A stretch of 64,000 nucleotides of DNA from Prostheceraeus crozeri (Eukaryota; Platyhelminthes; Polycladida; Euryleptidae): the NCBI GenBank assembly GCA_907163375.1, contig CAJQUW010012931.1, forward strand, positions 62,001 through 126,000, written 5' to 3'. The notes below the pieces were generated by a model. That model was not told the DNA's origin. It saw nothing but the letters and a program-made list of their open reading frames with translations, and did no database searches. Every line of letters begins with the position of its first letter. The first letter of the stretch is position 1. Below are positions 21,939 through 31,553 of the stretch, piece after piece. The position numbers and the translations under genes are program-made.

Positions 21939-22664
21939 TTGAACAGAGAAAGTTGGCTTCCGAGACATGTAAAAAGTAACTTCATCATTAATACTGTAAA
22001 ACAGGTGAATGATAAATGTTCTGACATGGATAATAAAAATGAGGCCTTTCAAAAATTGGATAAAAGATTCCAGGAAAATGGTTACAAAAATGTCCACAGC
22101 AATCGCGTTGTGAAATGTAAAGACAAGAAAATAAGTAAATCGACAAAAAAAGATAAAAGTACATACTTGAAATTAGATTATATCAACGATAAATGCACTA
22201 AGAAAATCACTAAAATTGTTAATAAGCACAACTTTCCGATACAAATTATCAATAAACCAGCTAAATATCTCAATTGTCAAAGTCTCGATTGCAAATATAA
22301 GAGAAATAAACATGTAAATTGTACTATTTGCGAACATATGCCAGATGACTACATGTATGAAGACAAATTTATTGTTTACTCTTTTGTCTGTAGGTTCTGC
22401 AACAAGAAATACATTGGTCAAACTTGCAGACAATTCCAAGCTAGATATCGCGAACATGAATATAGTCTGAGAATGAATAATGACAATAGTGCCCTGTCTG
22501 ATCATTCTAAGAATGATCACAATAATTCTTTGACAATCAACGATTTTCAGGTAGAGATATTGACACATTGTAAAACGCCTGTTGAGACTAGAATCGCTGA
22601 AGCCCAAATGATTGATATTCACCGACCTGATCTCAACAGAAAGTATGAAATAACCCGTTGGTAG
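21939..22664 (+). CDS. PLE-1 linker and GIY-YIG endonuclease
   Basis: The open frame has 241 residues. The linker has SWLPRHVKSNFIINTVKQVN. A cysteine-rich segment (CQSLDCKY...CTICEH) then leads into IVYSFVCRFCNKKYIGQTCR, with the GIY-like VYSF and KYIG halves, followed by RQFQARYREHEYSL and a C-terminal ETRIAEAQMIDIHRPDLN with the catalytic glutamate region. The stop at 22662-22664 lies within the right arm, so the endonuclease part is duplicated in inverted form at 17444-17770. The zinc-type linker is known from several Penelope families. Confidence 0.8.
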   Translation: MNRESWLPRHVKSNFIINTVKQVNDKCSDMDNKNEAFQKLDKRFQENGYKNVHSNRVVKCKDKKISKSTKKDKSTYLKLDYINDKCTKKITKIVNKHNFPIQIINKPAKYLNCQSLDCKYKRNKHVNCTICEHMPDDYMYEDKFIVYSFVCRFCNKKYIGQTCRQFQARYREHEYSLRMNNDNSALSDHSKNDHNNSLTINDFQVEILTHCKTPVETRIAEAQMIDIHRPDLNRKYEITRW

Positions 22665-22865
22665 TGAAGTAGTCCACTCTCATGATTTTAATGGTTAATT
22701 TTACAACGCTCAGACGATGCGAGTGGTCTCGCGAAAGCTCAGCGTTCACCATGCTTTTGTTTTCTGGGCCATCATCTGTTGGCTACAGGGACGGAACAAT
22801 ATAAAAGATAACCAGCAGCTAATAATTTTTTTCAAGGGAGATTTACCAAACGAGTTGGAACTCAT
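22243..22865 (+). repeat. PLE-1 right arm (inverted pseudo-LTR, 623 bases)
   Basis: The inverse of 17243-17865. It begins inside the protein-coding region, about 420 bases before the stop codon, and ends four bases before the target duplication. Confidence 0.85.
22705..22746 (+). ncRNA. Hammerhead ribozyme-like fold in PLE-1 (mirror copy at 17362-17403, minus strand)
   Basis: Stem I is a perfect 6-pair AACGCT/AGCGTT. The core CAGACGA is followed by one extra T, stem II is a perfect 5-pair GCGAG/CTCGC with loop TGGT, then GAA, a self-complementary stem III AGCT, and C at the cleavage position. The core differs from CTGANGA at one place. Placement just after the protein's stop, in the 3' arm, is the same as in PLE-a and PLE-2. 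Confidence 0.6.
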
Positions 22866-22880
22866 AAAAACATAAAACGT

Positions 22881-23328
22881 TTATTTATGGCCACCGTAAT
22901 CACGTTAGAGATCCAAGGTTTTTCACGTGTAGTTCGTTTCAGATTTTGGTGAAGCTACATCCACTTTCTGTGGTACATAGTCAAAAAGCATATCCTTGGT
23001 ATTATTATTCAAACTAGAGCCATTAGGAAAATAGAGCAAAACTCTACTTTTCTCATACTAGAGGAAATAAGGCAAAATTAATTGCTCAAAATTCTGAGTA
23101 TCATCATTTCAATTCACAGAGAGAACCGTCACTGAACACCATTGAGGATATAAATGAATTCTTTACCCAACAACAAAGTCCCCCACCAGATTTACCAGTA
23201 GTTCGATCAGCTCGACGAATGATATAGTTGCTCATAGCAAGTAATCCGTCGCAAACAGTACCGCCGAGCCATGTCTCGATAACACAAACAATCAGGAGTT
23301 TTAGTATAAAGGAACATTGAAATTTCAT
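22881..23328 (-). pseudogene. LINE A endonuclease domain
   Basis: Minus-strand frame 23328-23104 has LLIVCVIETWLGGTVCDGLL and RTTGKSGGGLCCWVKNSF, the E-T-W-L and GGG..VK motifs of LINE endonucleases. The rest, to 22881, is decayed but ends with KPWISNVITVAINKRF, the linker before the reverse transcriptase, directly at the PLE-1 target site. The central catalytic Asp/Asn and His motifs are not readable, so a large part of the domain is lost. Confidence 0.7.
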
Positions 23329-23463
23329 CCAATTTATGAAACACGGATCTCAAATTAAGCAAACACATCGATGGTAGGAAATACTGCTTTGCATGTCAAG
23401 CAGATCTGCTAACAATCTTTCCATTTCGAATCACGACATTTTTGCCATTTTCTCTCCAGAATC

Positions 23464-23900
23464 TTAGTGTATCTTTGAACATTTTGTCTTCTTCCAGCTG
23501 AGATCTGGTTTAATCGTGAGAAAAAATATATTGCCTATCCTGGTGTGATTTCTTTCATTGAATGATTTTAGTTTCCATGCGTTATGAAGGCATTGAAGTT
23601 TTTCCTCGAATGATCGGAAACGAAATTTTATTGGTCTGATTTTTATTGTTTCGCTTACCAAGTCGACGTCCAGTGAGTACACTGTCCTTTAAAACAGACG
23701 AAGTATCAAGAACAGAATTAGTATTGTCCTCACAATTATTATCATCATTTAAAGTGATAGATTCTTCGATTCCAAATATGATCGAATTGCTCTTGACATG
23801 AAGTATCTTTCTACAAAGAATACATGCAATGTGGTCACCATTGATACTCGTGTTGCAAGCACTACAAATTTTATCAAACTATATGTAACTGTTCCTCCTT
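23464..23900 (-). pseudogene. LINE A ORF1 remnant with zinc finger
   Basis: From right to left on the minus strand there is a zinc-finger-like CSACNTSINGDHIACILCRK (near 23860), then a linker. In another frame, 23682-23464, IKIRPIKFRFRSFEEKLQCL, LHNAWKLKSFNERN and KPDLSWKKTKC follow. A PHD-like finger followed by this RNA-binding C-terminal domain is the common ORF1 layout of CR1-type LINEs. It is broken by at least one frame shift. The 5' boundary of LINE A beyond 24060 was not found. Confidence 0.6.
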
Positions 23901-24060
23901 GAACCAACCCATTGTTTGCTGAAATATTGAAGTTATCGATGAAATGACACAATGCAGAGACAAAAGTAAACCAGCAGTAAACACTATCCATAAAAGTTGA
24001 GTGCAAATGAGGTTTGAGATCAAATTGCTCAAAAATAGTGAGGAATGAGATCAAACTGAA

Positions 24061-24544
24061 ACCTCAACGATGATCAAAGCACACATAGTTACCATAGGAT
24101 ATGAAATTCGAGGAAGTAATATCCGGTGAAATCAATGAAACATCAATATTCTTCAGGTGACAGAGAGATAAGTCCAGCTCGCACGACGATCTTTTTTCAG
24201 AACGTCATTTTTTAAAACCTAAAACATCTGTGGTGCATGCACTTTGATTTTAAGATATTTTTAATAAGGCTACACGTCCATAAATCCTTGACATGTGTCA
24301 AGTGATCTGATCCACATACATCTTCATGATAAATCTTAGCAACAATTTGGATACTATAGGGCTTCTGCCTAGACCTAGAAACTTTGAATGAAAATGGAAC
24401 TAAGGATGATACCAGAAATGAAAATATACTCATGTCATTCACTCTTACAGCATGTGGGTGAAAAATGGTGTGGGTCAGTTGGGTCGTGAATGTTTTCGTG
24501 AAATGTCGGTGGGTCACATATGCCGTGGGTTGATCCATTTCCAA
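24061..24544. other. Non-coding flank
   Basis: It probably holds the unrecognised LINE A 5' UTR and the remains of whatever LINE A inserted into. The last bases (TTTCCAACTCT to 24551) mirror AGAGTTGGAA at 12027. Confidence 0.35.
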
Positions 24545-24802
24545 CTCTTTATTCTGGACAGATCTGTCACAGTGGTCCGCACACCCTCCAGTTGCTAGCT
24601 GCCTCGCCAAGAAAGGATTCAACTCAACCGCCTCCGAACCGGTGTAGGGCGTTTCCGGGTCACCCTGGAAAGATGGGGCATCGTCAGCTCAGCGCAGTGC
24701 ACCTGCCCCACTGGTCAACAAACCCATGTCACGTACTGCCTAACTGACCTGAAGCCACGCTGCAGCCTCAGCGATGTGGAGAACCCAAACTGCGGACATA
24801 TT
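24545..24802 (+). pseudogene. LINE C C-terminal fragment
   Basis: RLRTGVGRFRVTLERWGIV followed by CTCPTGQQTHVTYCLTDLK fits the terminal domain of jockey/RTE-like LINE proteins (LNR-RTG-GR, W-G, C-C-Q-T-H). The preceding SPRKDSTQ is in a neighbouring frame, so it is broken. It is the same element type and strand as the reverse transcriptase fragment at 11855-12020, 12.5 kb away. The two are the most probable outer shell of the nested stack. Confidence 0.6.
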
Positions 24803-24984
24803 TGAAAATCTTTTGACTTTCTATTATGGCTTCTTATATTCTGTTGACCTGAGTCAGAATCAAGCAGGATTCGTCGTATGACGTTATACATTGGATGTGA
24901 TATCATTCGGGTTCAGGATCCACACCTCTTTCAACGTCAACGGGATAGTGAATCACTTCACAATCAAACAAAATTAGCTGTGAT

Positions 24985-25263
24985 TCTTTAAATTTTATTT
25001 ACAAGCTCGCTTGCAAGGGCTGTGATCGGTTTTACATAGGTCAATCAGGTGATACGCTTCGTCATAGAGTTACTGTCCACCGCCGACAAATTCGTGATCA
25101 AATATATTCGTTCCTCCCTGTGAGTAACCATATTAGAAATTGTGCTAGTAAGATTTCTGTGCAATTTTCTATAACTCCCTTTTATAAAATGTCCATTGGT
25201 TCAACTAAATTGGATTGGGAGTATAAAGAAAAACATTTATTAAGAAATTTCATCCTCCTATAA
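24985..25263 (+). pseudogene. GIY-YIG fragment of another Penelope-like family (PLE-c)
   Basis: An uninterrupted stretch of about 90 codons reads NFIYKLACKGCDRFYIGQSG, then DTLRHRVTVHRRQIRDQIYS and VSNHIRNC, ending in a stop at about 25263. It contains the GIY-like IYKL, the FYIG half, the R...H segment and CxxC. The sequence differs clearly from PLE-1 and PLE-2, so it is a separate family. No terminal repeats or reverse transcriptase are adjacent. Confidence 0.7.
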
Positions 25264-26454
25264 ATGCTTCAAACTGTTAACGTTCAGATTTCATTAATTG
25301 AAATCTATGCATGCATGATTTCCATATTTTTATTAGTTTGAATTTTCGTATTCAATGCATTTCATTTCGCCTTGAGGAGCCAACACAGTTGGCAGAAACA
25401 TGTCGGCGACTCACTGAAGATCTCTGGTTTTTTTCTTTTTTCATATATTTTTTTGTGAAGGAGCCGAGCAAGCGGGCGACTACCGGCATTTGATCGATAA
25501 ACTTAGGTAAATAAGCATGCATTTTTCCAGTCTTCAATAGTCTGACAATTCTGAAAGTCTGACTTCTGACAAATTACTTGCGTTTCTTTGTATTTTGAAG
25601 ACAGTGATATACAAGTTGATTTGTCTTAAAACTTCTGCATTTTAGTATTCTAATAGCAAAGCATCTGAATCTAACTTGGAAAAAATAAATATTGGTCACA
25701 AGCCTGTCATTGCCTGTTGCTTGTGGCCTCCTGTCTACTATGGATTGCAATTATCGAGACATTCGGCCCGATTCTGGGATTATCGATTGAAAAAGAGTTC
25801 CAAAAATTGTATGCAGGATTTTTATTGATACAAAATGCAAGTCACTGTCAGATAATGTGTACCCGCACTATGAGCAGTTGAACTAAACAACAATCCGACA
25901 TCCGACAATCCGAACATTTGGAGCTTCATTTTCTATTCGGATTGGATCAAACTGTTGAAAGTTTTAAACGCAAAGCGATGATCGCTTCCATTGGATTATC
26001 CACTTTGGCGATTTCGGCTCCATCCATGTGTTGCGCAATGAATGTCTTTTGATGTCAGTTTAATATACATTACATGTATGCTTGAACCCACATTTACTTC
26101 CTGCTTCACAAGGCGAGGCGTATGACTATTATTGTAAACGTATGACGAAAAATTAGATGTTGATTTAGATGACGAGGAATGTACATGTATTGTATACAAC
26201 CATTTTGTATGAGCTTCGTTGTCGGTTTTTGTTTGCTGAGTTTTACATTGTATTTTATTGTTGCATGTGTTTTTATTTTTGTATTGAGTGCTTTATCACT
26301 TTTTTGCTACATGAATTTTTGTTATTGAGTGTTTTGTTATTCGGCTGGAGTTATTATAGGGAACAACGAAACAGCTGCTCTTATATCCCTGAGTTTTACC
26401 GGCCTCTCTCGAAAATTCATTAAGCAAACGACTACGGTACCTAAGTTAACTTAC
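25264..26454. other. No gene recognised; probably intron of the glycosyltransferase gene
   Basis: It lies just downstream (on the minus strand) of the splice donor at 26453-26454. The next exon of that gene was not identified here. Confidence 0.45.
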
Positions 26455-27114
26455 CTCCAACCAATATGAATTTCCCGGGCGTGAGTACATGAATGAATTT
26501 TGTATATGACCAATATCACTGTTGTCGACCCAATGTCCATCCATTGCACCTAGAACTATGCTGGCATTTAACAGATGTTCAAAAGGTCTTACACATTCGG
26601 TATCAAGATCTGCGTAAATTCCACCATAGTGCAGCATATAAAAGTATCTTACAGCATCCACTCGCATTATGTTTTGAGGAAATGATTCATAGCGCTTTAC
26701 GAACCATGGATAATATTTCTTGATGAAATTGAGGTTGTCGTGATCCGTCCATAATTTGTAAGTCCATTTTGGGTAGCACCTTTTCCAGCTGTCAGCCCAC
26801 CTCTTCATTCTTTGGGAGGGCAAAGTCGATGTCTTCCATGACTGATGAATGATTGTCGTAATTCCACTTTTTGTTGCATTTCGTGGTATAAAAAAGTCAT
26901 CGATGAAAACACTACTTGGCACTTTTACAGGAGGCATAGTTGGATGAGTAGTTTCAGTGTGCGAAATTATAACCTCAGCAGCAAAGCTCGTAGGTTTCGA
27001 TCGCACTAAAAGTAATGAATTTCGAAAAGTAAATAAAGATGCCACCACGAATGTTATACAAAAAATGCAAAATATAAAAGGCAACTTTCTTCCTTGAGCT
27101 CGCGCTGTATCCAT
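26455..27114 (-). CDS. Glycosyltransferase family 32 (DXD) type II membrane protein, 5' exon
   Basis: This is a single exon of 220 codons ending at a consensus splice donor (GAG/GTAAGT; GT at 26454-26453). A short basic N-terminus is followed by a transmembrane anchor (residues about 11-30, LPFIFCIFCITFVVASLFTF) and then a lumenal domain. Family features are IIHQSWKTSTLPS (about 88-100), a tryptophan-rich WADSWKRCYPKWTYKLWTD, RVDAVRYFYMLHYGGIYADL and the DXD triplet DLD (169-171), which binds the nucleotide sugar through a metal. Such proteins are Golgi enzymes that add hexose or hexosamine to glycans. The C-terminal part must lie in further exons that I could not find. ATG at 27114 is preferred over upstream frame because a likely acceptor lies near 27135. 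Confidence 0.8.
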
Positions 27115-27139
27115 GAGAAATGCTATCTGCTGCAAAATC

Positions 27140-28744
27140 TATGAAGTTATGCTGAGACAGAAGGCAGTTGGTCACACCAGTGTGATGCATTGATTACATA
27201 AGTTTGTGATCCGAATTCGTGAATAACGAATGATGAAGTAACGCAACTTTGCAATCATTGGAGGATGATTTGTGTTGCAACAAAATCGTATTGTAAGAGT
27301 TGTCAGCAGGCAGTAGCCACTCACTGCTAGCGTGTGTTGCCCTAAAAATAGATCGCTCTCTTCTCTCAATATTTTCTCATTCAACTTCTCGTGATTGTGA
27401 CCTATCGCAGCGATATAGATTTTCTACCTGAATGAGATAAAAATAAATGTAGCTCGGGGAAATTGTCCTGTATTATTTGAAGCATTGATAACTGTGTTGC
27501 CGGACATCGTTCCCATTTCAAATTAATATTTAAACCATGATAATGTCGCTTTCCGGGTTGTATTTTATGCTTTTTTACATCTTCTTTTTAAATGAAAATC
27601 ATCATCCTCTAGGAATCTCAGTTAACTACATAAAATAAACTAAGATTAAGCCTACTGTACAAAATATAACTGCAATGAATAGATTTGTAATGAACTTTGA
27701 AGAAAAGAAAAGATAATACATGCGAAACTACAGTATAGGTACTGAACTTGCTAGAATCGACCTACAACGTATCACCTGGAACTACTCCATGAAGAAAATG
27801 AAATAGGGAACTAGATTTGTTATAAATGGACAAGTTGGTGACCAACTGTTCATGAAATTTAATATACCTCTCAAGAGGACCGGTCTGTGTCCCATCATAT
27901 CTAGCCTCAATTCGCAAACAACTATGCCAAGCGTAATCTGTACACTACGGAAGATGCTATCAATCACCTATTTCACTGCAGATGGAAAAGGAGATAATCA
28001 TTCACGTTGTTACCTAACTTAATATATATAAAATAAGCTGACCAAGCAATTATCAAAGTGTAGATCGCACTTGTAATTTAAAAAAAAGAAAAGGAAGGGT
28101 AATACATTCTGACAGATAAACTTCTGAAAATGATTAGCGAAGTATGACTACTATGCAACATTGAAAGTGTAACAAAAGAAAAAAATAACAATAATAAGGA
28201 AAAAATTAAATGAATGAATAAAAAATAAAAAAGGAAATAAACAGCACAAATGAAAATCATTAAGCATAAATCAAAATCAAAAATAAATAAAATAAATAGT
28301 CACAAGAAACTATTGAAAATAAATGAGTAGACTGCAAAAAATGAGTGCAAGCGAATAATGTAATACATGCTGAAAATAAAAGGAAATTAGTCCTTAAAAG
28401 GACTGGTTTTGAGTTCCCTGTACCAGCTAGGAAGTCATCAGCAGGAACTCAGGTAGGATTCGTGTTTCGGCCCCAATTCCTGAACACTGAATCCCACCTG
28501 AGCGGGGCCCTGCACAGTAAAACAGTACAACTTCCACAAAGTCAAAAGTCGGGATAGTCAAAATCGATGTAAGTCAAAATCGGAAAAAAAAGAAAATCTG
28601 ATTATTCGGTTAGCAGAAAACTGAACTTAGAAAATTATCTCGCTGAATACAACCCAAATTTCAAAAACCTGTGTAAAATTCTTTGTGCCTATGTAAACAT
28701 CTTTCTATATTATTGATTAAAGAATCTTGATTATAGTCTCTAGC
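27140..28744. other. No gene recognised
   Basis: AT-rich DNA upstream of the glycosyltransferase exon. A purine-rich A/G stretch (28080-28330) is low complexity. No domain was seen. Confidence 0.45.
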
Positions 28745-28750
28745 TACTAA

Positions 28751-29580
28751 TTATCTAAAGGTCGAAGAAGCTTTTATCACGAAATCATCAAGGGATGAAC
28801 AAATTCGACCATGTCTTATAAGTTGTTCGTTAAATACCTCGCTACCCATTTTGTACGGGATTGTATTTTCTGGGAATGTTAGGAGTGTAACAGCAAAGTT
28901 AAAATCTATATACTTTATGATACACAGACGTTCGCAAACCATAATTATTCATTAGTCATGCTCAATTTAACATCTAGGTATTCAACCTCTTTTCTATTAC
29001 TACCGCTTCTGCTCGCTTCCAAGCTACCAGGGTAAATATGCTTTATAATCTGATTAAAATGTTTATAATTTATTATACAAATGTCGTCGATGCATCTAGA
29101 AGTATTAGATGACAGTTTAGCCAGTCCCATCTTCCTATTTTTCAGTAAATTTTGCATATAAACAAATTCGCGATGTTGTAAAAACAGATCAGCTAAGAGA
29201 GGACTGCAATTCCCACCCATAGGAATGCCACTAGTCTGATGGAAAACTTGACTTCGATACGTTATAAAAAACATTTTTAAATATAAACTTAACTGCGGAT
29301 TTGAATTTGTCCTTCGTAAAGGTTGTATAGCCGTTATATTTGGATCGTGATATGAAACTTTTATCATACCCAACGCATAAATATTTTTTATGTTATGATT
29401 GTCAAAAATCAAGTCAAGTAATTTAAAAATATGTTCTTTAGCTTCACGCTGGTCCAGGTTAGTATAAAGCGTAGAGAAACTAAACACTTGTGCACTTTTA
29501 ACATTCAGACTTTGGACTTTATTATATATATTCTTGCGATTTCGGGATTTATTTTTTCGTGAATTTCTATATGATGTCAA
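28751..29580 (-). pseudogene. Penelope-like reverse transcriptase fragment (PLE-d)
   Basis: The minus-strand open frame 29580-28945 (211 codons) contains VFSFSTLYTNLDQREAKEHI (the F..LYTN-type motif), TSGIPMGGNCSPLLADLFLQ (G.PMG..C.PLLAD) and RCIDDICIINYKHFNQI (catalytic IDD), then EVEYLDVKL. A second frame, 28942-28751, continues with IDFNFAVTLLTFPENTIPYK and EQLIRHGRICSS, the usual thumb. It belongs to the Penelope branch of reverse transcriptases, in a family different from PLE-1. The two frames do not join without a break. No endonuclease or terminal repeat is next to it. Confidence 0.75.
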
Positions 29581-30627
29581 CTATCTACATACAGGTGCTA
29601 CATGTAGGCCTGCAGGCCTGCAAATATAGAAATCCATGATTTTAGTCTTGCCTCGAAGAAATATGCAAAGCTTGAACAGGACTTCTTCAGAAGTCTTGAC
29701 ATGCGTCAAAGCTATTGATAAGAGTGTGGAATTAAATTATGTAGGTCTATGCAGATTTTTTCCATGTATGCTATTGCCACTTCATGGTGCTATTGTGTGC
29801 TCTATATTCAGTTGATTTGAGTGTCAAGAGGGCATTTTTATAGAATGATCATTAAAAAGACCATGATACCGTGAGGATTCAAGTTCAAATGGAAATTCAG
29901 ATTCTAGTTTAAAGCATATAATGTCACTCAAAATCGGTGAATATGTGATTTATTTCGGTATCGGAAAGTAGGCCTATTCACTTGATCATCCAAGTATTTC
30001 GTGCCCGTTTCCATTTCTTTCTAAACAATTGCATTGATCATTATGAAAATATAATGTCTATCTCATTGATTAACCAGGAACATTTTTGTTGAAAAGGTGC
30101 AGCAAAAATTTTCTCAATCTTAAATAAAGGAACAAATTGCACTTTTTGTAAACGCCGTCCACCACTATGTGAAGAACGTCACGCATAAATCATGTGTTTC
30201 GAGATTCACTATTGGTGCTAAAGAAATATTCACTGGTTCATGTCAAGAAAACACTTTTACATTCGCCATCACCTTAAAGATTAGTACTCCAATTGACAAA
30301 TGCATAAATATATTCAGCCATGCCTTCATTGGAATAGTTAATTGATGAAATAGTGAATTTTCCATAAAAGAAATTTATATTGAATTGCTAATAGAAACTG
30401 TAGTTGCATCCTCACATCATCCGTTTCAAGATATCGCAACATTTGATCCAAATGACAAAGGAGGGAGCACTATTTAGATATGAAATCAAGGCACTATTAT
30501 TTTCACATCTAATAACAAATCGCTTTCTGTTTACTTCCTTGAGTTACATCTTCCATGTTTCACCGGCCATTGGCAGTCTGCAATCTGCCAAGTGTTGTAA
30601 TAAAAGAAAGGAAGTTTGAATGAAGAC
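29581..30627. other. No gene recognised
   Basis: Anonymous DNA. A small palindrome (TGTAGGCCTGCAGGCCTGCA) lies near 29600. Confidence 0.45.
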
Positions 30628-30706
30628 ATATTACCTTTCAAATGACAGCCTAGATCGTCGGCGCGAAGCGCCAGACGATTTAGGCTGATCATTTGAAAGG
30701 TAATAT
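30628..30706. repeat. Near-perfect 79-base hairpin
   Basis: ATATTACCTTTCAAATGA and its complement form the outer stem, and GCGC-GAA-GCGC closes the loop. It could be a minimal MITE or a structured RNA. No neighbour suggests a role. Confidence 0.65.
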
Positions 30707-30942
30707 ATGCATTGTTACTGAACTTAAAATCTATGACATCAAAAATCCAAGATTTTGATCTGCAAAAGACTCAAATCTATGATAATTTTCTACATAGCCC
30801 ATGCAGCTCAGAACATGGAAGCATGTAAAGCTTGAGATATCTACGAGTCCAAATTGTGAACCATAGGAATCACTTCAACGTCATTTTCACTGGGAATGCG
30901 AAGATGGACGGTGAAATGCTCCTACCTCAATGGCAGTACATA

Positions 30943-30988
30943 GCAAATTTGACGGCCTTAATCATGCAATTAAGGCCGTCAAATTTGG
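30943..30988. repeat. Short perfect hairpin
   Basis: CAAATTTGACGGCCTTAAT pairs with ATTAAGGCCGTCAAATTTG around a short loop. Non-coding. It lies 237 bases after another hairpin. Confidence 0.6.
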
Positions 30989-31139
30989 ATTTGGAGATAT
31001 ATGAACGACTTTCATAGAAAAATGACATGTGAAATATCGGCGGACAACCCTACTTACTCAGTAACAATGTCAATTCATATTCTATGCAATAAATGCCACA
31101 GCATTATGAACATTTCATAATGCAGATGAAGCATCATCA

Positions 31140-31290
31140 CGGACATCCATGATCAATATAAGATATCCAAGGGACGCTCAACTCCCATACCATGTACTGG
31201 ACTGGAGGCCAGTGACTTTGGTAGACTTAATCAATGACGGTAGTTTGTATCTGGATAAAACCATGGAACAAGTGATAGACAATTCACTTA
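31140..31290 (+). repeat. Diverged inverted duplicate, copy 1 (partner 32870-33030)
   Basis: This segment and the complement of 32870-33030 share GGGACGCTCAAC, GCCAGTGACTTTGGTA and TTAATCAATGACGGTAG. In this orientation both can be read as peptide: INIRYPRDAQLPYHVLDWRP followed by VTLVDLINDGSL here, and INIRFLRDAQPPEHILDWGP followed by VTLVHLINDGSL in the partner. Differences fall as substitutions that keep the frame for over 30 codons. The family is unknown. It may be a fragment of an element protein. Confidence 0.55.
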
Positions 31291-31374
31291 CTTTACATCA
31301 GAATCCAGCTGAATTGATTGCTGTACATACGTTGAAGTAGAATGAAGCTCCGTTTCAGCAGCATAGTTGATTAA

Positions 31375-31549
31375 AATGATAGAAGGAGAGCCAAAGCTGC
31401 AATATATGTTATCAATTATTATATATATTGTTTTTCTTATAATCGCCCTTATATATTATTATATATTATATTATTTTCTTTTTATAAGAAAAACAATATG
31501 TATAATAATTGATAACATATATTGCAGCTTTGACTCTCCTTCTATCATT
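31375..31549. mobile_element. TTAA-flanked palindromic MITE (piggyBac-like)
   Basis: It starts AATGATAGAAGG and ends CCTTCTATCATT, and is flanked by TTAA on both sides (31371-31374 and 31550-31553). The arms are about 75 bases and differ at only a few positions. TTAA target duplication is the mark of the piggyBac superfamily. Too short to code for a transposase. Confidence 0.75.
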
Positions 31550-31553
31550 TTAA

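Larger units (their letters stand above)
17205..22869 (+). mobile_element. Penelope-like element PLE-1, with LINE B inside it
   Basis: An 11-base direct repeat ACATAAAACGT (17194-17204 and 22870-22880) brackets the element, which sits inside LINE A. It starts with a 38-base tail, then a 623-base arm (17243-17865) whose inverted, apparently identical copy is at 22243-22865. The single protein runs left to right: N-terminal part (from about 17900), reverse transcriptase (interrupted by LINE B at 18320-21408), linker and GIY-YIG (to 22664). The arms include the GIY-YIG coding region itself, an unusually deep terminal repeat. The protein is broken in a few places. Confidence 0.85.
12551..24060 (-). 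mobile_element. LINE A, minus strand, interrupted three times
   Basis: Pieces of one CR1-group LINE lie in order on the minus strand: ORF1 (about 23900-23464), endonuclease (23328-22881), the connecting region (17193-17051), the front of the reverse transcriptase (15891-15398) and its palm and thumb (13706-12935). A 3' end with an ATTATGATTATTA tail lies near 12551. Between the pieces sit PLE-1, PLE-2 and a hAT-type element, each with recognisable target duplications. Across two of these insertions the LINE frame reads on correctly when the insert is ignored. The element has additional frame breaks of its own. The 5' boundary is approximate. Confidence 0.75.

Noticed and set aside
12027-24551. 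One 12.5 kb DNA transposon bounded by AGAGTTGGAA and its complement
   Set aside because: The matching ends are only about 14 bases, and the interior is accounted for by LINE A and its inserts. A small interrupted element, or chance, is simpler.
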